DNA of 64,000 bases from Sarcocystis neurona (GCA_000727475.1 KL647296.1:485430-549429); one strand, 5' to 3'. Numbered from the stretch's first letter, positions 23,785 to 37,338 are shown. A program made the numbers and translations. Notes: a model not told the origin generated them from the letters alone.

Positions 23785-26700
23785 TGATTCATTTCACAAA
23801 CCACGCTGCCTCTTTTGATGAGCAGCTATTACGAGATTCTCTTTCCAGATTCCTTTAGAAACTCTGATTGACACGGAAAATCCGGTGGCGTTGCGCTGTG
23901 CAACTGTATCGGACAGTGCTCCTCCGCTTGCGGAGCATGATGCTGTTCATGTTGCCGCTGCTTCTCTTAATGCTTTCGCTGCTGGACATGATACAACAGC
24001 TGGTGTTGCAGGCATTACTACTGCTGTTTCCGAACCATCAACTATATTCTGCTACTAAGGCTTCGCCTGGTGTTGCTGTAGTTTGTACGTGGCATTGTAG
24101 CATCTCGACGTCCTTGTCCCGTGAACTCCTGGCGGTTCACTGTACATATCACAATTAGCGCTACAAGTAACGCCACTGCGAGCAAAAACAATCCAGAGAC
24201 GCTTGTGGCGGGGATTACTGCTGCTGTCCCCGTTTGGGCGGACGGGAACAGAGATGAAGCCTACAGTGCGCCAACGGGAGAGCATAGGCAGGGAGAAGGT
24301 AGCAGGAGGGTACGTTGCATCGGCAACATCAGTAGGCGCGGCTACAGTGTGCAGGGATGGAGCAGCAGGAGCAGCGCATCGAACGGCAGCAGCAGCTGCA
24401 GGCGAGCTGGCAACAGCTGAAGCAGGGTACACAGCACGAGGAGCGTGTTGACGGGCAACACGACGCTTCGCTGACACTGAATGTAAGAGGCATTTGGGAA
24501 ATCCTGTGCTTCCCCTATTCAATCTGTTCATCCGATAATGTCACTAGCCCTCAGGTGGTCCGTGCAGTTGTTCTGATTTGCTGCTGCGTGCCTTCCCCAT
24601 TTTGCTGGAGATCGCTGCCAACGCGCTTGGAAAAAACCCGACTTACACTGGCCGATGGTGACCGTCGATCTGTCGCCGCACTCCTCTTGTTGCCTTTCCT
24701 GACACGAACCTTCTAGTCCGCAAGGCTCATTTGAATAAACACTACTGAGATCATTCTTCGGTCGTTGTTGCCCGGCACACACTCTCCCTTGTCTGTCGGA
24801 ATTATCCTGGGTCTTTCGCATGATTTCCCAAACGCGCCCGCGGCCACTACCGCTGATGTCCCGAATTAACTGCTGTACGTTGTTCCTTTACGGTTCCTGC
24901 CAGTTTCTTTTACTGGTGCTGCCTATGCTGTGAACCTGTCCGTCAGCTCATACTAGTAAGGCTGCTGTGAAGTGGCCCCTACGTCAGAGAAAGGGCCGCA
25001 GATGACGCTACATCCGCTTCTTATTCGCTCGTGATATTCCTGTCTTCAAACTGCCGTTTGAACTGTTCGCAGCGACACATGCTTTCACATTGCAAGCATT
25101 TGCAACGCCTGTTCGGAAATGTTCTTCTGTGAATCAGGAACGGCCTTGTCAGTATTACAGTAATATTGAAGCGACTCCTATGACTTTGCCTTCGTAGTAG
25201 TGAATGTGCTACCAATATCCTGCACAAGAAGGGAATCACCATAAAGCGTACAGCCCCAGGTTTTGCACTGCAGGTGGAGATGGGTATGAAAGTACTGGTG
25301 ACACTCAAGCTCGCCTACGTTAGTGTTTAACACTGGCCAGGAGGTTTTCCGATACGAGGGTGCATCATGCCCACACTTTTCCCAATCGTAAGCAAATCAT
25401 CACCTTGGATGCAACAGAGACACGTATCCGCTGGGTTCCACCGTACCCTACTTCCAACTCTTCAACGCTCAATGGTGGCGCACTTGCGACTGGAAACTGG
25501 TGTATCTCGAGGCCTGCAAAAATTCCGGATCAAAAACTTATCCAGTGTTTATTGGACCCTAATAGAGTCGCGGCGATGGCTTTTTCATCACGGTTTAGGA
25601 CACGAATGTCTGTCTGACTTATAACGCTGGGGGCAAAGAACAAGTCTTTTTCCTTTCTGATGCGTGAAGCACTGAGCTGTCTTTCCGCGGGGCGCGATCT
25701 AGGTTTTTTCTCCACGCAGGTACGGACTCGCCACCTGTTGCAGGCTTGCCTAATAATATCGACTTGGTTATACCCCGGTGAGGGGGCAGCGTGCTCTCCC
25801 CTCTATGGGGCAACTGTGTCGTTAATACAACAAGCTGAACTGCGCGGGGCCATGGCCCGAGTAAGCTGCATAGCGTTCCTCTGACTACTGAGTAAGGTTG
25901 AGGACTGGTCAGCTTAAGCACACTCATGGTTGCTGTTTTACTCATTACTTGCCTGTGGAGGATCACCTAGCTTTCCAGCACAAAGCAGTGTGCCGGGAAT
26001 CTGAGACGAAAAAAAGTGTCTGAATGACCACTGGTCTTTTTCCGTAACCATTCTCCTTAATTTGAAAGACTTCTTCCTCGCCGCACCTGAAGCAACTGCT
26101 GGGTTTTACATGCTACACGACAAGGAAATAACTGATCTCTACACACAGCTCCTCCTCGTTTTCATCAGTTGAAAGTCCCCTGATTCCTTGTGTACTCCGT
26201 CGCACTCGGCGCAGAAAACGTACCGCTTCCTGGTCGCAGATCCTTGCCTCTTCTGGCAGCTCCGTGCCACCCTACTATTGCATACTTTGCTTCTGACATA
26301 CAGACGATGGCTGTCTTCTTGTAAGACTGTTCACTTCCACCTTTATGTCGTCTGGCGAACCGTTTCAAGTTTAAGAAACATCGTACACGTAAAGAGCTTA
26401 TTGACCTTCGGATACGCTAGAAGAGGCGTTCTTGTCCCAGAGCCCAAAGACGTGTTTCCCTCTTCTGTCTGGAGCTACAATGATTGTTGGTGCCCAGGAT
26501 CGTGGCGTCAAGGACTAGCATGTTTCTAGCCTTTCCACGCGCGCATGGGATAGAACGCCGTTTTTAACGAGATGTCACGGTGCACACACGCACACATTAC
26601 CATACGAAAACATAAAGATTTTACTGATGAAGCTGTTGGGGAAAGTAAGTTTATCAGAAGGACGTTCCACTGGACCGGTTCCCTCTGCTGCAGTCCCAGT

Positions 26701-27470
26701 CTTCCTCACCGTGACAGCCGGATGAATGTGACTACAACAAATCCTTAAGATTATGCGCGGTTTCAAAGTTCAACTGGATCTGTGGATCTGCCCTTCACTA
26801 CCATGTGAGCATCTTTAAGCGCAGTGCGTCGTGAAGACGGCCGCCAACGAAGGAGGACAAGATATGGCAGGAAGATTCGCAACCTGTCGGCCTTACGCAC
26901 GGTCCTTTAGAACGTCTTTGCAATTCGGCCGATTACCCGAAAACGTCATCTCCTTCAATGAACGCACTAGGAGTTCGGGGGAAATCCTGTAGCTGATTGA
27001 ACCTTGGCTTATACGCCGGTGCTGGACAAAAGTGTTCGAGTCACGCTGGCGTTTTAGATGGGCTGCTGGATAACGAAATACTTCGCAGATGAGAAGGACA
27101 GTAAGTGGGCAGTTCACGGAGGGTTTACCCTCAGCCGCAGACCACCGTAGAAGAACCGCTGTTCGGGCGAGTGCGCTGTCAGACACGGGCGGCCGAGGGA
27201 CGCCTCACGCGGAACATTCGGACAGCGCATACATGCACATGTATATACATATATACCAGATGCGGCAGTTGTTTTCTATGTGACACACAGTTGCATACCA
27301 CGATGTCGACCTCCGTAGGCACTTCTGCATCGATGTTCGTGTATCGCGCTTGGGTGATTGTCGCTAGTCGTAGTGGGGGTATGCAGAGTCTTCTCTACAG
27401 GTACCCCCAGTCACCTGCACATAAAACAGTTTATAGAGCTTTTTCATCGCATTTTACGCAGACGCGTGGG
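23785..27470. other. region without a supported gene; CTG/GCA-rich at 23.9-24.5 kb
   Basis: From 23.9 to 24.5 kb the sequence alternates CTG-rich and GCA-rich on the plus strand, giving short Ala/Ser/Gln-type frames on both strands and no consistent exon model. The rest has only short frames of random composition. A 5-prime or 3-prime exon of an unseen gene could be hidden here. Confidence 0.35.
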
Positions 27471-27474
27471 TGCT

Positions 27475-27557
27475 ACAGTGACACTTCCCAATATCGGACA
27501 GTAGACTGGACAAGATGCGGGTATATACACGGTGGAAGAGATACACGTATGTATATC
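27475..27557 (+). repeat. left arm of the inverted repeat
   Basis: This 83-bp arm matches its partner at 28511-28593 in inverted orientation with three mismatches. The similarity stops abruptly outside the arm apart from a few bases (GTGCT). Confidence 0.85.
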
Positions 27558-27563
27558 TCCAGT

Positions 27564-27620
27564 CCAGTAGACTGGACAAGACGCGGGTATATACACAGAG
27601 GAAGAGATACACGTATGTAT
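27564..27620 (+). repeat. extra direct partial copy of the arm
   Basis: This repeats the inner two-thirds of the left arm (AGTAGACTGGACAAGACGCG to ACACGTATGTAT) in the same orientation, directly after it, with a few substitutions. It may reflect unequal exchange. Confidence 0.8.
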
Positions 27621-28510
27621 AGTTGGGGATTGTGATGCTCGGTGCCCGTGCCTTAACTGCGGCAGTCGATGCATTCCCCGTGTTTTGAAAGCCGGCCCGT
27701 CACAGTCCTGTGCCACCGAGTCTATATGCATTAGGACCGCAGCAGCGCACGGTGCAGCGACGTGCTTCCACGCACGGCAGCACTTCCAGGTGGCAACGCT
27801 GCAACCATCAGCTCCCGCAGCAGCGCCGCAAAAAAGTATTCGCACATTTCGACCGCACACACACGGAAATGGGGGGGGATAAAGAGACACTGGCATATCT
27901 CCTGTTATCGCCTTCCGTACTTCAAGAAGGGTGGCATGAGAAACGGCCGCAGCACACTACTGAATTAGGCCAGCAGGAGCAGCAGCAGCATTTGCAGCAG
28001 CAGCTGCAGCAACAGACAAAGCAGCGAACACAAGCGGCGCACCAGTACCGACAATATGAACAGCAGCACTATGCTCCAAGCTGCACCAGCGTTACCAGCA
28101 ACAACCGCAACCGCTGAGCGACAGAGACTGCAGCAGCACTAGCTGCCGCGATGTCACCAGCAGCGACAAGCCTATCGACACCAGGGACCAACAGCAGCGA
28201 CCAGTCTACGGTGCATCTGCGACAATAGCACGAAGATCGTGATAAACGTGAAAGGAAAATCCTACTCCAGCGCGGCAACGCCTTCGATGCTATGAGACGC
28301 GAGATGTGACATGGCAATATCTGTGAGACAGTAAATGACATCTGAACAGAGCGCGACCACACGGTTCTTTTACAAAGAAGCGTTCCCACCGTCATGCCGC
28401 ATTTGTCGAACGCGATGAGGATGATGGTTGCAGGGGGTTTCACTGCACGGACAAGGGAAGGCGTGGAGTCACCCACCCTGCTGCTAACTACACTCTGCAC
28501 ATTATCTCGA

Positions 28511-28593
28511 GATATACATACGTGTATCTCTTCCTCCGTGTATATACCCGCATCTTGTCCAGTCTACTGTCCGCTAATGGGAAGTGTCACTGT
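28511..28593 (-). repeat. right arm of the inverted repeat
   Basis: Reverse-complement partner of 27475-27557, 80 of 83 identical. The two arms could pair into a long hairpin enclosing roughly 950 bp. Confidence 0.85.
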
Positions 28594-29099
28594 GAGCACG
28601 AATTCCTGTGGTTACTTGATGTTCAGCGAAAACTTTCTGGCCTGCGTCTTTTAGGGCGGAAAGCAGGAAGTCAGGGCGGAAAGCTGCATGCGTTGTGCCT
28701 GCAGAGCAAACATAGAGTCGTCCGTAGCTGCTGCAATTATGAGGATCACCGCGTACCAGGGAGGAACCGCACAAGGCGTGCCTTGCAAACGCACGGCTGA
28801 CTGACCTGCATACGGAATTCTGCAAAGGCGGTTCTGATGATAGAATGATCACATAAAACTTTTTACACCCAGTTGCTTCAGGGAGTGAAGCAGGCCACAT
28901 TGTACATGTCTCCATAAACTTTCCAGACAGACAAAGAAATAATCAATTGCCAGGCGTTTCCAACCCCCGGAGTTATTCCGCAGTTCTGCGTATAAGCTGT
29001 TGGTTGGCATTGGCGCGTTGGCCTGTTCGACTGCATCAGTCAGGCGCACATGTGCAGGCTAGCCCACCTGCTGTTGCCACGGCGGCTGATTCGTACAAG

Positions 29100-29620
29100 G
29101 GTAAAGGTGTGAAGGCGCATGATATTGCCATAGGGGAAACGTACTTTTGAGTGGAAGATTTGCGCTGGCGTGTTACATGGGGACCCCCCCAAATTGACTG
29201 AGGCCGCGTGCTTGCGAAGGTGTAGACTGCTGCGTTACAACAATTGCCGTATATATGCATACCTTGCACAGAGAAAAATCATTGTTGATCACAGAGTAAG
29301 CAGATGGAGCCGGATGCCAGACAATAAAGGCGGAAACGGCGAGACTTTTGCAGCTTCTGTGCTGAGCTGCAAACATCACATTGGCTGTGCTCAATGGTCA
29401 TATTACTTCGAGTCAAAAAGGTGGAGCCTGCGGGCGGATGCCTGTCTTCCAATTTCTACTAGTTCGTTAGTAGGTGGCAAGGAGGATAAGCCAGAAAATG
29501 TGTGCCGGTGGTTTTTCATGGATGTGGGACACTAGGGACATAACAATCAGCAAAGCAACCTTCAAGATTCGGCTGCCACTAATGTGCGCTTCCCAGGCCG
29601 TTGCTAGTTGCGGTTGTCTT
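29100..29620 (+). pseudogene. possible decayed PAN/Apple-module sequence
   Basis: One forward frame shows two cysteine patterns like those of the PAN gene: ACLRRCRLLRYNNCRIYAY near 29204-29260 and VLSCKHHIGCAQWSYY near 29358-29410. Next to them, after a one-base frame change near 29520, comes FFWMWDTRD, which resembles the FFWTWDAKT motif of the intact gene. Upstream in the same frame there is a stop just after a DIAIGETYF stretch. The combination of module-like motifs, a stop and a frame change suggests a dead partial copy. The resemblance is short and chance cannot be excluded; it could also be diverged exons of a live gene. Confidence 0.35.
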
Positions 29621-32600
29621 TCTCCACCACCTGGTTGCGTCCTGGGGTGAATCAAGGGTTGCTTAGAGAAATGCAACTGTGGTTACATATGCGTGGCCCC
29701 CCTCAGTTAGCTTGCTAGTGGAGTGCCTGACGAGCGTCAGCGTTTGACGGGAAGCTCAGTCAAAACTCCTACGGATTAGCGTAGGACACTCACACGTGCG
29801 TGGTTCGCCACAATGGAGTGCTTGACTTGCGTAAATGTTTTGCTCGTCTCTACCGCAGAACTTCCGCAGATCTTCATTTTCAAGCTCCCATCAAAGGCAT
29901 TCTGCAAGCTCAGTATATTCACAATAGAGGGGCTTGGGGTGCACATCGGTACAGAACCCCGCGCCGTCTGCAGTAAACTGTTACTTGTAGCGCGACCACT
30001 TTGCTGTGAATTTGCACGGTATACGTATGCAGGCACTCATTCCAAACCGCAGAGCTCACGTCGTGCACATTCGGTCTCTGATTAGCGAGTTGTCTTCCTA
30101 GAATTGCTGAATTCTTTTTGATGGGTGCTACCTTTTGAACTCCAAAGGAGACAGTTCACTGACAGGCTTCAAATCATCCAAGCATCCACGACTTCCTGCA
30201 GAAATTAGTTTACCTCACGCAGATTCTCTTTAGCGATGCTCGGTCAGCCGCTTTGCCTTTGCTTTCCTTTGGGAGTGCTGACGACGGCCTAATCGTGACA
30301 GCTGTGGACGTCTGCAACAAAGAGTACTACCAGTGCTGCCCAGCTTGTGCCAACTGGTCTTGAGGCACTCACGATAACAAACACCTCTGTTCGCCTAGGG
30401 AGCGACAGTGAAGACGAAGAGGGAAATGTTGACGTGGCATGCGAAAATGTACAAGTATTTTTGCGAGTCAGTACAAGGGGGTGTGTTACACTGATGCGGA
30501 TGCGCCACTCCACACTATAGCAGACCGGCTGGTTTTGGCAGTCACAATGATAACTCGAAGCTGCGTATCGAAAACTGCGACGAAGCACATGAAGCACACT
30601 CTGCAGTTGTGAGCCGCATCATGAGTGTAATGTATATCTTCAAACAGGCAGCAGGGGCGAAACACGGAAAAAGTGTTTCCTCCGATTGTCCGTAGTCAAC
30701 TGCTCGCTGAGGACTTCACCGAAAAAGAAGCTGAGTCTCCGTTGTTGGTGTAACACGCGCGCCAACTCGTGATATGGGCGCTCACACTTCGAGTCAACGG
30801 TGCACCACATTTAAGATGGAAGCCTTTCTGCTGCCAACGCTTGTTTGACGCCTTCCAGGCTGCTCGCAGTGCGCACGTCGGAAGGTCTCCGGGAGGCGAG
30901 TGTCAGATGTGTGCGACCCCGTTCTGTCATATTCAGTAAGACTGGATACTCGAAGAACAGCATGCTCTTATTTTGGTCGTGGTGAAACGGTGTAACTTGC
31001 GTGCACAGTGAGAACTAACATCATGTGGAAAATGCCGAACACTTGTGGGTTGTGGCCCGGAAGCGGTTCGTCCGTCCGCAGAGTGAGTAAGGGCTGCAAA
31101 CCGTAAAACGCTCGAATCGTCTCCACAAAGCGGGTGTCGGTATACCGAACGGTGTGACAAGCGTAGAAATGCAGTGGGTACGTAGAGAGTGGTGCTGCTT
31201 AGCGCACCTAGAAATTTTGAGGCGAATGGAAGAGCAATGGATCCGTATCCTGACGGCATAAAATGACCTTTCATGCCTCCGTGCGTTGAGTAGAGGTACA
31301 GCATAAACAGAATAAGCATGTGTTACCAAAGTATTGTGTCAGGACACAATTGTGCTGATACGTATTTCCCTCGGATGCCACTGAACGGGACGCACCAAAT
31401 CATTTGGATTGATTGACTGCAGTCTCTGCCGGGTTCACAATTTGATATTTCTTTTCATGGCCTTTGTAAGGGCGATAGCTCAAAAAAACCGTTTCTCTTC
31501 CTACTTTCTGCAGACAATTCGAGCTCAGAGATGTAAAGCCTTATTTGGTGAAGGCGTAGGATGTGGAGGGATCCGCCAAAAAGTGCGTTTCACATCAACC
31601 TTCCTAATCCGCTGTCCGTGGGTACTACTGTGCGCACGTAAGAGCTACTATGTTTCAAAGGATGCGAACGCATCATTGCCAGTCCAATTAGTTTGCGTGT
31701 GCCCGCAAAAGTCGCAAGGGTATCCAGCTCTTCCTTCAGGCAGCGCCCTCAGACTCAACTCGCGTCACGCGCCTCTCCGGAAAAGCGTGTCCCCGTCGCA
31801 GGCTAGAACGTCGGGGTGTGAACGCCGAGGCTCCAGAAAATGTATTGTCGTAACCGACCTGCCGGTAGAGCACATGCAGCAGCGAATACTGCCAGCCGCT
31901 GCGGCTGATAATGCACGTAGGATAAAGTTGTTTTTCCGCAGACGCAATTTCTTGTGGATCAAAACTCGACCTTAACCCACTGCCACTCCAGGTGGGTCGT
32001 GGACCCGGTGTAATCCACCAGAGGCCCACGCACAAAGTTGAAATGCAGCGTTCTCTTGCAGTGTGCACGTTCACACGGATGCTTTCGCATATTCAGTCGG
32101 ACACGTAACCGTGCTCTGCCGAAACAACAGTGCTGTGCAGGTTCGAGAAGCGTCTAGCCTCTGCCAAATTTAGTCGTTCAGAGAGTGTTTTGCCACGCCG
32201 TTTTAGCATGAACACCATTGCAGATACCAACAGCCCTACCGTCGTCACATGGTGCAGGGCGGTCTCAGGCTTCCCTGTGAGCGTGAGCTGCCCCATTCGA
32301 TTGATTCCATCCTGCAAATGAGCAAAATCGACATTCTAACTGAGGGAAAGCGTTGGAGCTACAAGGTGACAAGTCCCTCTTCCCGCTTGGTTAATCGTAT
32401 AATGTACTGCATCTGAAGTGGTTTTTCCTCCTACACTTTGTTTGACCCTGTTGGTGATTTTCCGGCGGCTGCTACGAATAGCAATGTGGGTTGTTCCAGG
32501 GCGCCTCCTAAGCAAGCAGGAGCTTGGAGCAAAGGTAAAACACTGCAAGGCGGTGGCACGACTGGCCGCTGCACGCATTCAGCCGTTCAGCGCTGTCGTT

Positions 32601-35600
32601 GTCGTGCAGGCGCGCTCAAATGGCACTCCACACTATCTATTGTAGTGTCTCGACACAACAAAACAGCAAGCTAGACGCGCAATTCAGTGCCGTTCCGTCT
32701 ACGTAGCTTTAGTCCACTAGCTGGTACGCGAAGCTAGAGAATTGTTCGCGGTTCTGCTGCACCCCAGACGAGCGACGGAATATTTTTTCTCATCCCCTCT
32801 CTTGTTGGCGGATTCCCTTTCCCCGTGGAGTTCAAATACGCTTGCATTAGCGTGTTCTGTTATTCTCGCTATGTAAAATTGGAAAGAAACTATACATCTG
32901 TCTTGCTTCAAAAGTACTGATAAAGAGTGCACCCCCCCTGCAGAATCACATTCCCAGGCACACGTATAACTCTCGAGTTTCTTCCGGGTTGCTAGGTCGC
33001 ATTCGAAATTGTGCAGAAGTAGAGGAAGTATCAGCGTGTGGACCTGTAAACGTTTTGGTACGTCGAGGTGGAGTCGCTACATTGTGCAATTGTCTGGGCA
33101 CTCTCCCAATACACATAGAGGAGTCAGTACGTATATATTTTAGGACCGTTTTATCGTGCGGCTGTTTCCAGAGGCCTCTTTTCCATTTTGAAGAGTCGAA
33201 GCAGCTGAGTATGTTGACACCTCAGGTCACTAATCTGCGTAGAATGCGGGGGATGTTCGGACATGTTCGCGTGCGTATACTTACCAAAAACGCTATTGTA
33301 TATGGCGTATGCTGCAGGGACGCGGACGTCCAATTTGACGTTGATTTTGAGTCGCTTTTTGCGACTCAACATCGAGTGTCTTGCCTCGTTGTTCCTCCAC
33401 GTAGCGTTGCGTCAAGCGCGTCGTTCGACTTCTGCATCAGCATGATCTCGAAAGTTTGTGTGTGCAATCATTACGGCGAGCTCCTAAAGGGTGTTCACTC
33501 CAGTTGACAGCTACATTCTTGGTGGCGAGAGACGTCTGTAAACGGTTGCACGTAGGGGCGGAGACATTCTTGTATCTGTGACGTGAATCGCGGTGGTTAC
33601 CTGCGATGTTCCTCACGAATTGAGCACTGAGGAAATGTGTTGCAGGCATGGCTCGCGACTTGACGGCTTACCAAGCGAGTAAATATCTATCTACACATAC
33701 AGTGGTATGCTTTAGAGAATTAGTACACATACGTACGATATGTGAGCAGGCGCACACACGTGTATCGTGTGTATATATATATATCTTTGCGTGGATAGTG
33801 CAAGCGAAACCTTGGTACCTGCACAGATGGAGGCATTAGGAGTGAACAAGTGGGTATTTCCACGAAGGGCTGTCTGTAGCCAGTGTGAACGTCCACGCTT
33901 GTACCTGCGTAGAATTACCAGGACACAACACACGGTCAAACACATAGATGTTTCGTATACGAAGGTCACGGATTGCATAGAAGGAAAAAAATAGGTCGGT
34001 ATGCTTCTCGAAATACGTGTGTTGGTAGGTGCCAATGAATGCATGTTTTCAGGTGTCCAGATAGGCTGCCCGACGAATACTAAATTATCCTTGTGGTGGG
34101 CAAGCACTATGCATGCATCGCATGTGTTCGGTTTTTACGCATGCCCAGTGGACGCACGAACTCAAATACGCAGCACTTTTATCCGGCCACATTCGGGAAT
34201 AAAACAAAATGAAATACTAAAGGCGTGTGCACTTTCTTTGGGCACTTCCGCCATAATGGGAAAACCTCTTTTTCTTCTTTGGCACGTCGTGCCTAGACAA
34301 CATGGTAAGCATCTGCAAGCGACAGATGCAGTACGGTTCCGAAGAGAAGAAAAAAGATGACTTGCATGCTGTCATTAATAGGGTTCGCGCAAATCCGGGT
34401 AGTGTATCGGATGTTGACCCATGTTCCAACCCGCCCAATCACATCTTCCCTCTTAAAAATCTTAAATATCTTCCTTCGTTTATCATTCACAATCTCTTTG
34501 CCGCCTCTACGTCGCTGCATCAATCCTGCCCCCGTGCCTGCTCATCCTCGACAATATTCAGTTAGAAGTAGAATCGTCTCTTCTCCATTTGAAATGCTGC
34601 TGCAGAAAGGTGTACTTCCGTGCGGTCCCCCACCGGGGGTGTGCCAACTCCCCGACCGCTGCAACGTGCTACGGGCCACTTCGGCGCATGTATGTATTCA
34701 TTTTGTGCACCGCGCGCACAATTTGCAGATCGACATATATATATATATACATGTACGTATACATATATATACACATGTATATGTCTCCGTTCTCCCCTGT
34801 ATGTGGAACAAGTCTGTACTTGTAGAAGTGTATCTGCACGTTCCTGTACGGATACGCGTATTTGGCGGTGCTCTGAAATGGCCTCCCTCATTCCAAGAGG
34901 CTCTGTAGCTTTTCCGTCCATCTTTGCCCATTACAATAATGAGCGGATAGCAGACTAGATTTGACGCATGCCTAAAATGTGTATGTTCGTAGGTGTGTGT
35001 ATGGTGGGTAGACGACGTGTGTTAACTCGCTGGCCGGTTGACTTGTAGAGCGTAACTCTGACGTCTCCTGCTGTTGTGTGTTCCCGAAAGATATGGCGCT
35101 CTTCCCACGTCACTATTTGACCACGGTTGTTAGAATATGTACCTGTCTTCGTGCCTTCCCCTATTCTTGTACCCTTGCGCAGTTACAGGCCGTGTACGCC
35201 TAGGCACATCTCGTCTCGTGGTTATCTCTCTATGATTTATCTGTACGTGTGTGTCAGTCCATTCGCATAATGGCATACTACAGCCATCATGAGGTTCCTT
35301 TTCCAAAGAAAGTGCAGTCTTATTTGTTCACAATTTGGTACGGCTCTTAAAGTGCGTGCTATTCTTCAGTTCTTTTCTAATGTTTTTTTCCCTGCGCAGC
35401 TGCGGGCGGTATAAATGTAGGCACGTGACCGTACACACGTATCTACCTATACTGTATGTGCATATGTACATATATACATATGCGAGTTTTCCTGCTCAAG
35501 GGCATGCTATAGACACCCTGAGATCCCCCCGCCACCCTCCGCTTTCCGTATCTTTCAAGACGTCTCGTGTGTCTTGAGCAAAGCGCAAAAACGCACCTAC

Positions 35601-36490
35601 TTTGAGACGCGTTCACACATATTCGTCAGGGTTCCACCTGGTGCTTCTGCTCCATCTCAACGTTTCGCCTTTTCTCCATGCAGCCGCTTGTGGAAGCAAT
35701 CAGACGCATACCCCGTATCCCAAGGGAGATCCTCAGGTGTGTTCAGCTGTCCCTGGGTCTTTTCTTACGCATTTGATATGCCGCACGCGTGGCGCGTTAG
35801 GCGTGCTGTCTATGCTGGCACAATAAATATAATACGTACACGTGCATAGGGCTGTGCATTTACTACCCCATACCAATTCCTTCGAGACCAGACAGAGGTG
35901 CCTGGTGCGTCTACGCCTCACTAAGGGCCTCTGGCAGAACCGTATATACAGCAGTGTGGGCACGGTTCGCGTGGATGAGTTTCACGGAAAACGTAGCCCT
36001 CCACGTTAAGGAAGATAATAAAAGATTTAATAGGACGAACTAGGTGTCTATTTAGGGAAACGAAACCTCGCCGCAACGTTTCTGTATTTAATACAACTGT
36101 GGATCCCGAATATAGGGGCAGGCGCGTTGTTCAGGTGATGCCTTGGGGACGTCGCGTGGTCGTACAAGTATATAAAGAGCCTGCCGGTTCCTGACGGTTT
36201 TGTCAGCGAACCGACGTCCCCTTTTTGCGGACGTATTTCCGCTTCAGCAGTTGCGCGCAGGGGGAAATGTGTATCCAGCCGGTGGAAGGGCAGGAATTCT
36301 GCTTTCTTACCCCTTTGAACACGAAGCAGGCACGCCATCGTCCAGAAGTTGCAGGCGTTCGACGGAGCTGCTACCCATGCGTGGCACCTGTGGAAGGATC
36401 CTCTCGGTGGGAGGCTCATATTGAACGTTTGCCATATCTGGCGTTTCTGCCGCAGTTGCGTTCATTTCATCATCATTATCGTCGGTGAGC
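29621..36490. other. long region without a supported gene
   Basis: The longest frames here (for example 31409-31975 and 32989-33507, plus strand) start at non-ATG codons or lack splice context and resemble nothing I know. Microsatellites occur at 33769-33784 (TA), 34734-34784 (TA with ACATG interruptions) and 35448-35486. No RNA gene was recognised. I cannot rule out exons of genes with many introns. Confidence 0.35.
34734..34784. repeat. TA/CATG alternating microsatellite
   Basis: An uninterrupted alternating purine-pyrimidine tract made of TA runs joined by CATGTACG-type steps. Confidence 0.9.
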
Positions 36491-36499
36491 ATCTCACAC

Positions 36500-37335
36500 T
36501 GCCGCAACTACTGCTGCTGTAGGGCTTCCGCTGCCGCTACTTGTGTTAAGTGACTGCTGCTGCGGTGGCCCGTGCTACTATTATACTAGGTCTGTTACTG
36601 CTGGTTGGGCTGGTGGTGCTGCAGCCATGCCTCCTGCTACCGCTCCTACAACTGCTGCTACGACCGCACAGTGTAGCAGCTGATGCAGCTTGTGCAGACC
36701 ACTACGTACGAGCACTGCAGACGCGGCGGCCAGTGAATCTGATTAGGGTGGAGCTGCTGCGTTCTACGCAGCAGGTCGGAGCTTGGACACGGAGAAATAG
36801 TGCAGGCAAGAAACGCAGGAGGGGGATGCAACAGCGAGAAACGCAGGCAGGCCAATTCAAAAGAAAGAGTTGCAGACTCTGGGTATACGACAAACCAGCC
36901 ATGAAGGCGGAAAGCGCTATTTCAGCTGTAACAACGGTCGCAGCCGCCGCGCCAAAGTTGCAGAGGCGGGACAGCAACGCAGACGTCGCGCGCGGCGCAG
37001 GCTGCACAGAGGCGCCTTGAGACGCAGTCCCCACTGACGCAACTTTCCGAACAGTCGTAGTTTCTAGACTACCAGCAGCATCCACCCTTCGCGTAGCGCA
37101 GGAGCAGTAGTAGCGCGCGCACTAACAGCAGCGCTGACAGCGGCAACAACTGACAGCCGCAGCAGCAGAACTAACAGCACGAGGTGTCACAGCCGCAGGA
37201 GAATGGGCGGCTGCAGGACGAGTGGAAGCAGGAGTAGCAGCAGCTGTACATCTCTGAGTAACTCGCTGTAGCAGCGACATTCCCAGCAGCGTCTGCAGCA
37301 GCAACCACAGAAGCTCCTGCTGACAGAATTCCACC
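36500..37335. repeat. CTG-rich then CAG-rich tract upstream of the 7TM gene
   Basis: From about 36500 to 36680 the plus strand is CTG/GCT-rich; from about 37060 to 37335 it is CAG/GCA-rich. Frames through it are Leu-rich or Ala/Arg-rich with no ATG-initiated model that I trust. It lies directly before the start codon at 37339 and may be leader sequence or part of the promoter. Confidence 0.45.
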
Positions 37336-37338
37336 AGC

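Larger units (their letters stand above)
27475..28593. mobile_element. segment flanked by 83-bp inverted repeats, possible non-autonomous element
   Basis: The left arm at 27475-27557 and the reverse complement of 28511-28593 match at 80 of 83 positions by eye. Both run from ACAGTGACACTTCCCA through GACTGGACAAGATGCGGG to ACACGTATGTATATC. A third, shorter direct copy of the arm lies just inside the left arm at about 27564-27620. The roughly 950 bp between the arms contain a CAG-rich stretch (27960-28150) and no transposase-like frame. No target-site duplication is evident. It could be a foldback or miniature inverted-repeat element, or an inverted duplication of other origin. Confidence 0.55.

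Noticed and set aside
31409..31975. 188-codon plus-strand frame
   Set aside because: No recognisable domain, no splice support, and composition is close to random; cannot be separated from a chance frame.
32989..33507. 172-codon plus-strand frame
   Set aside because: Starts at TTG without a clear splice acceptor; composition is not distinctive and I recognise no motif.
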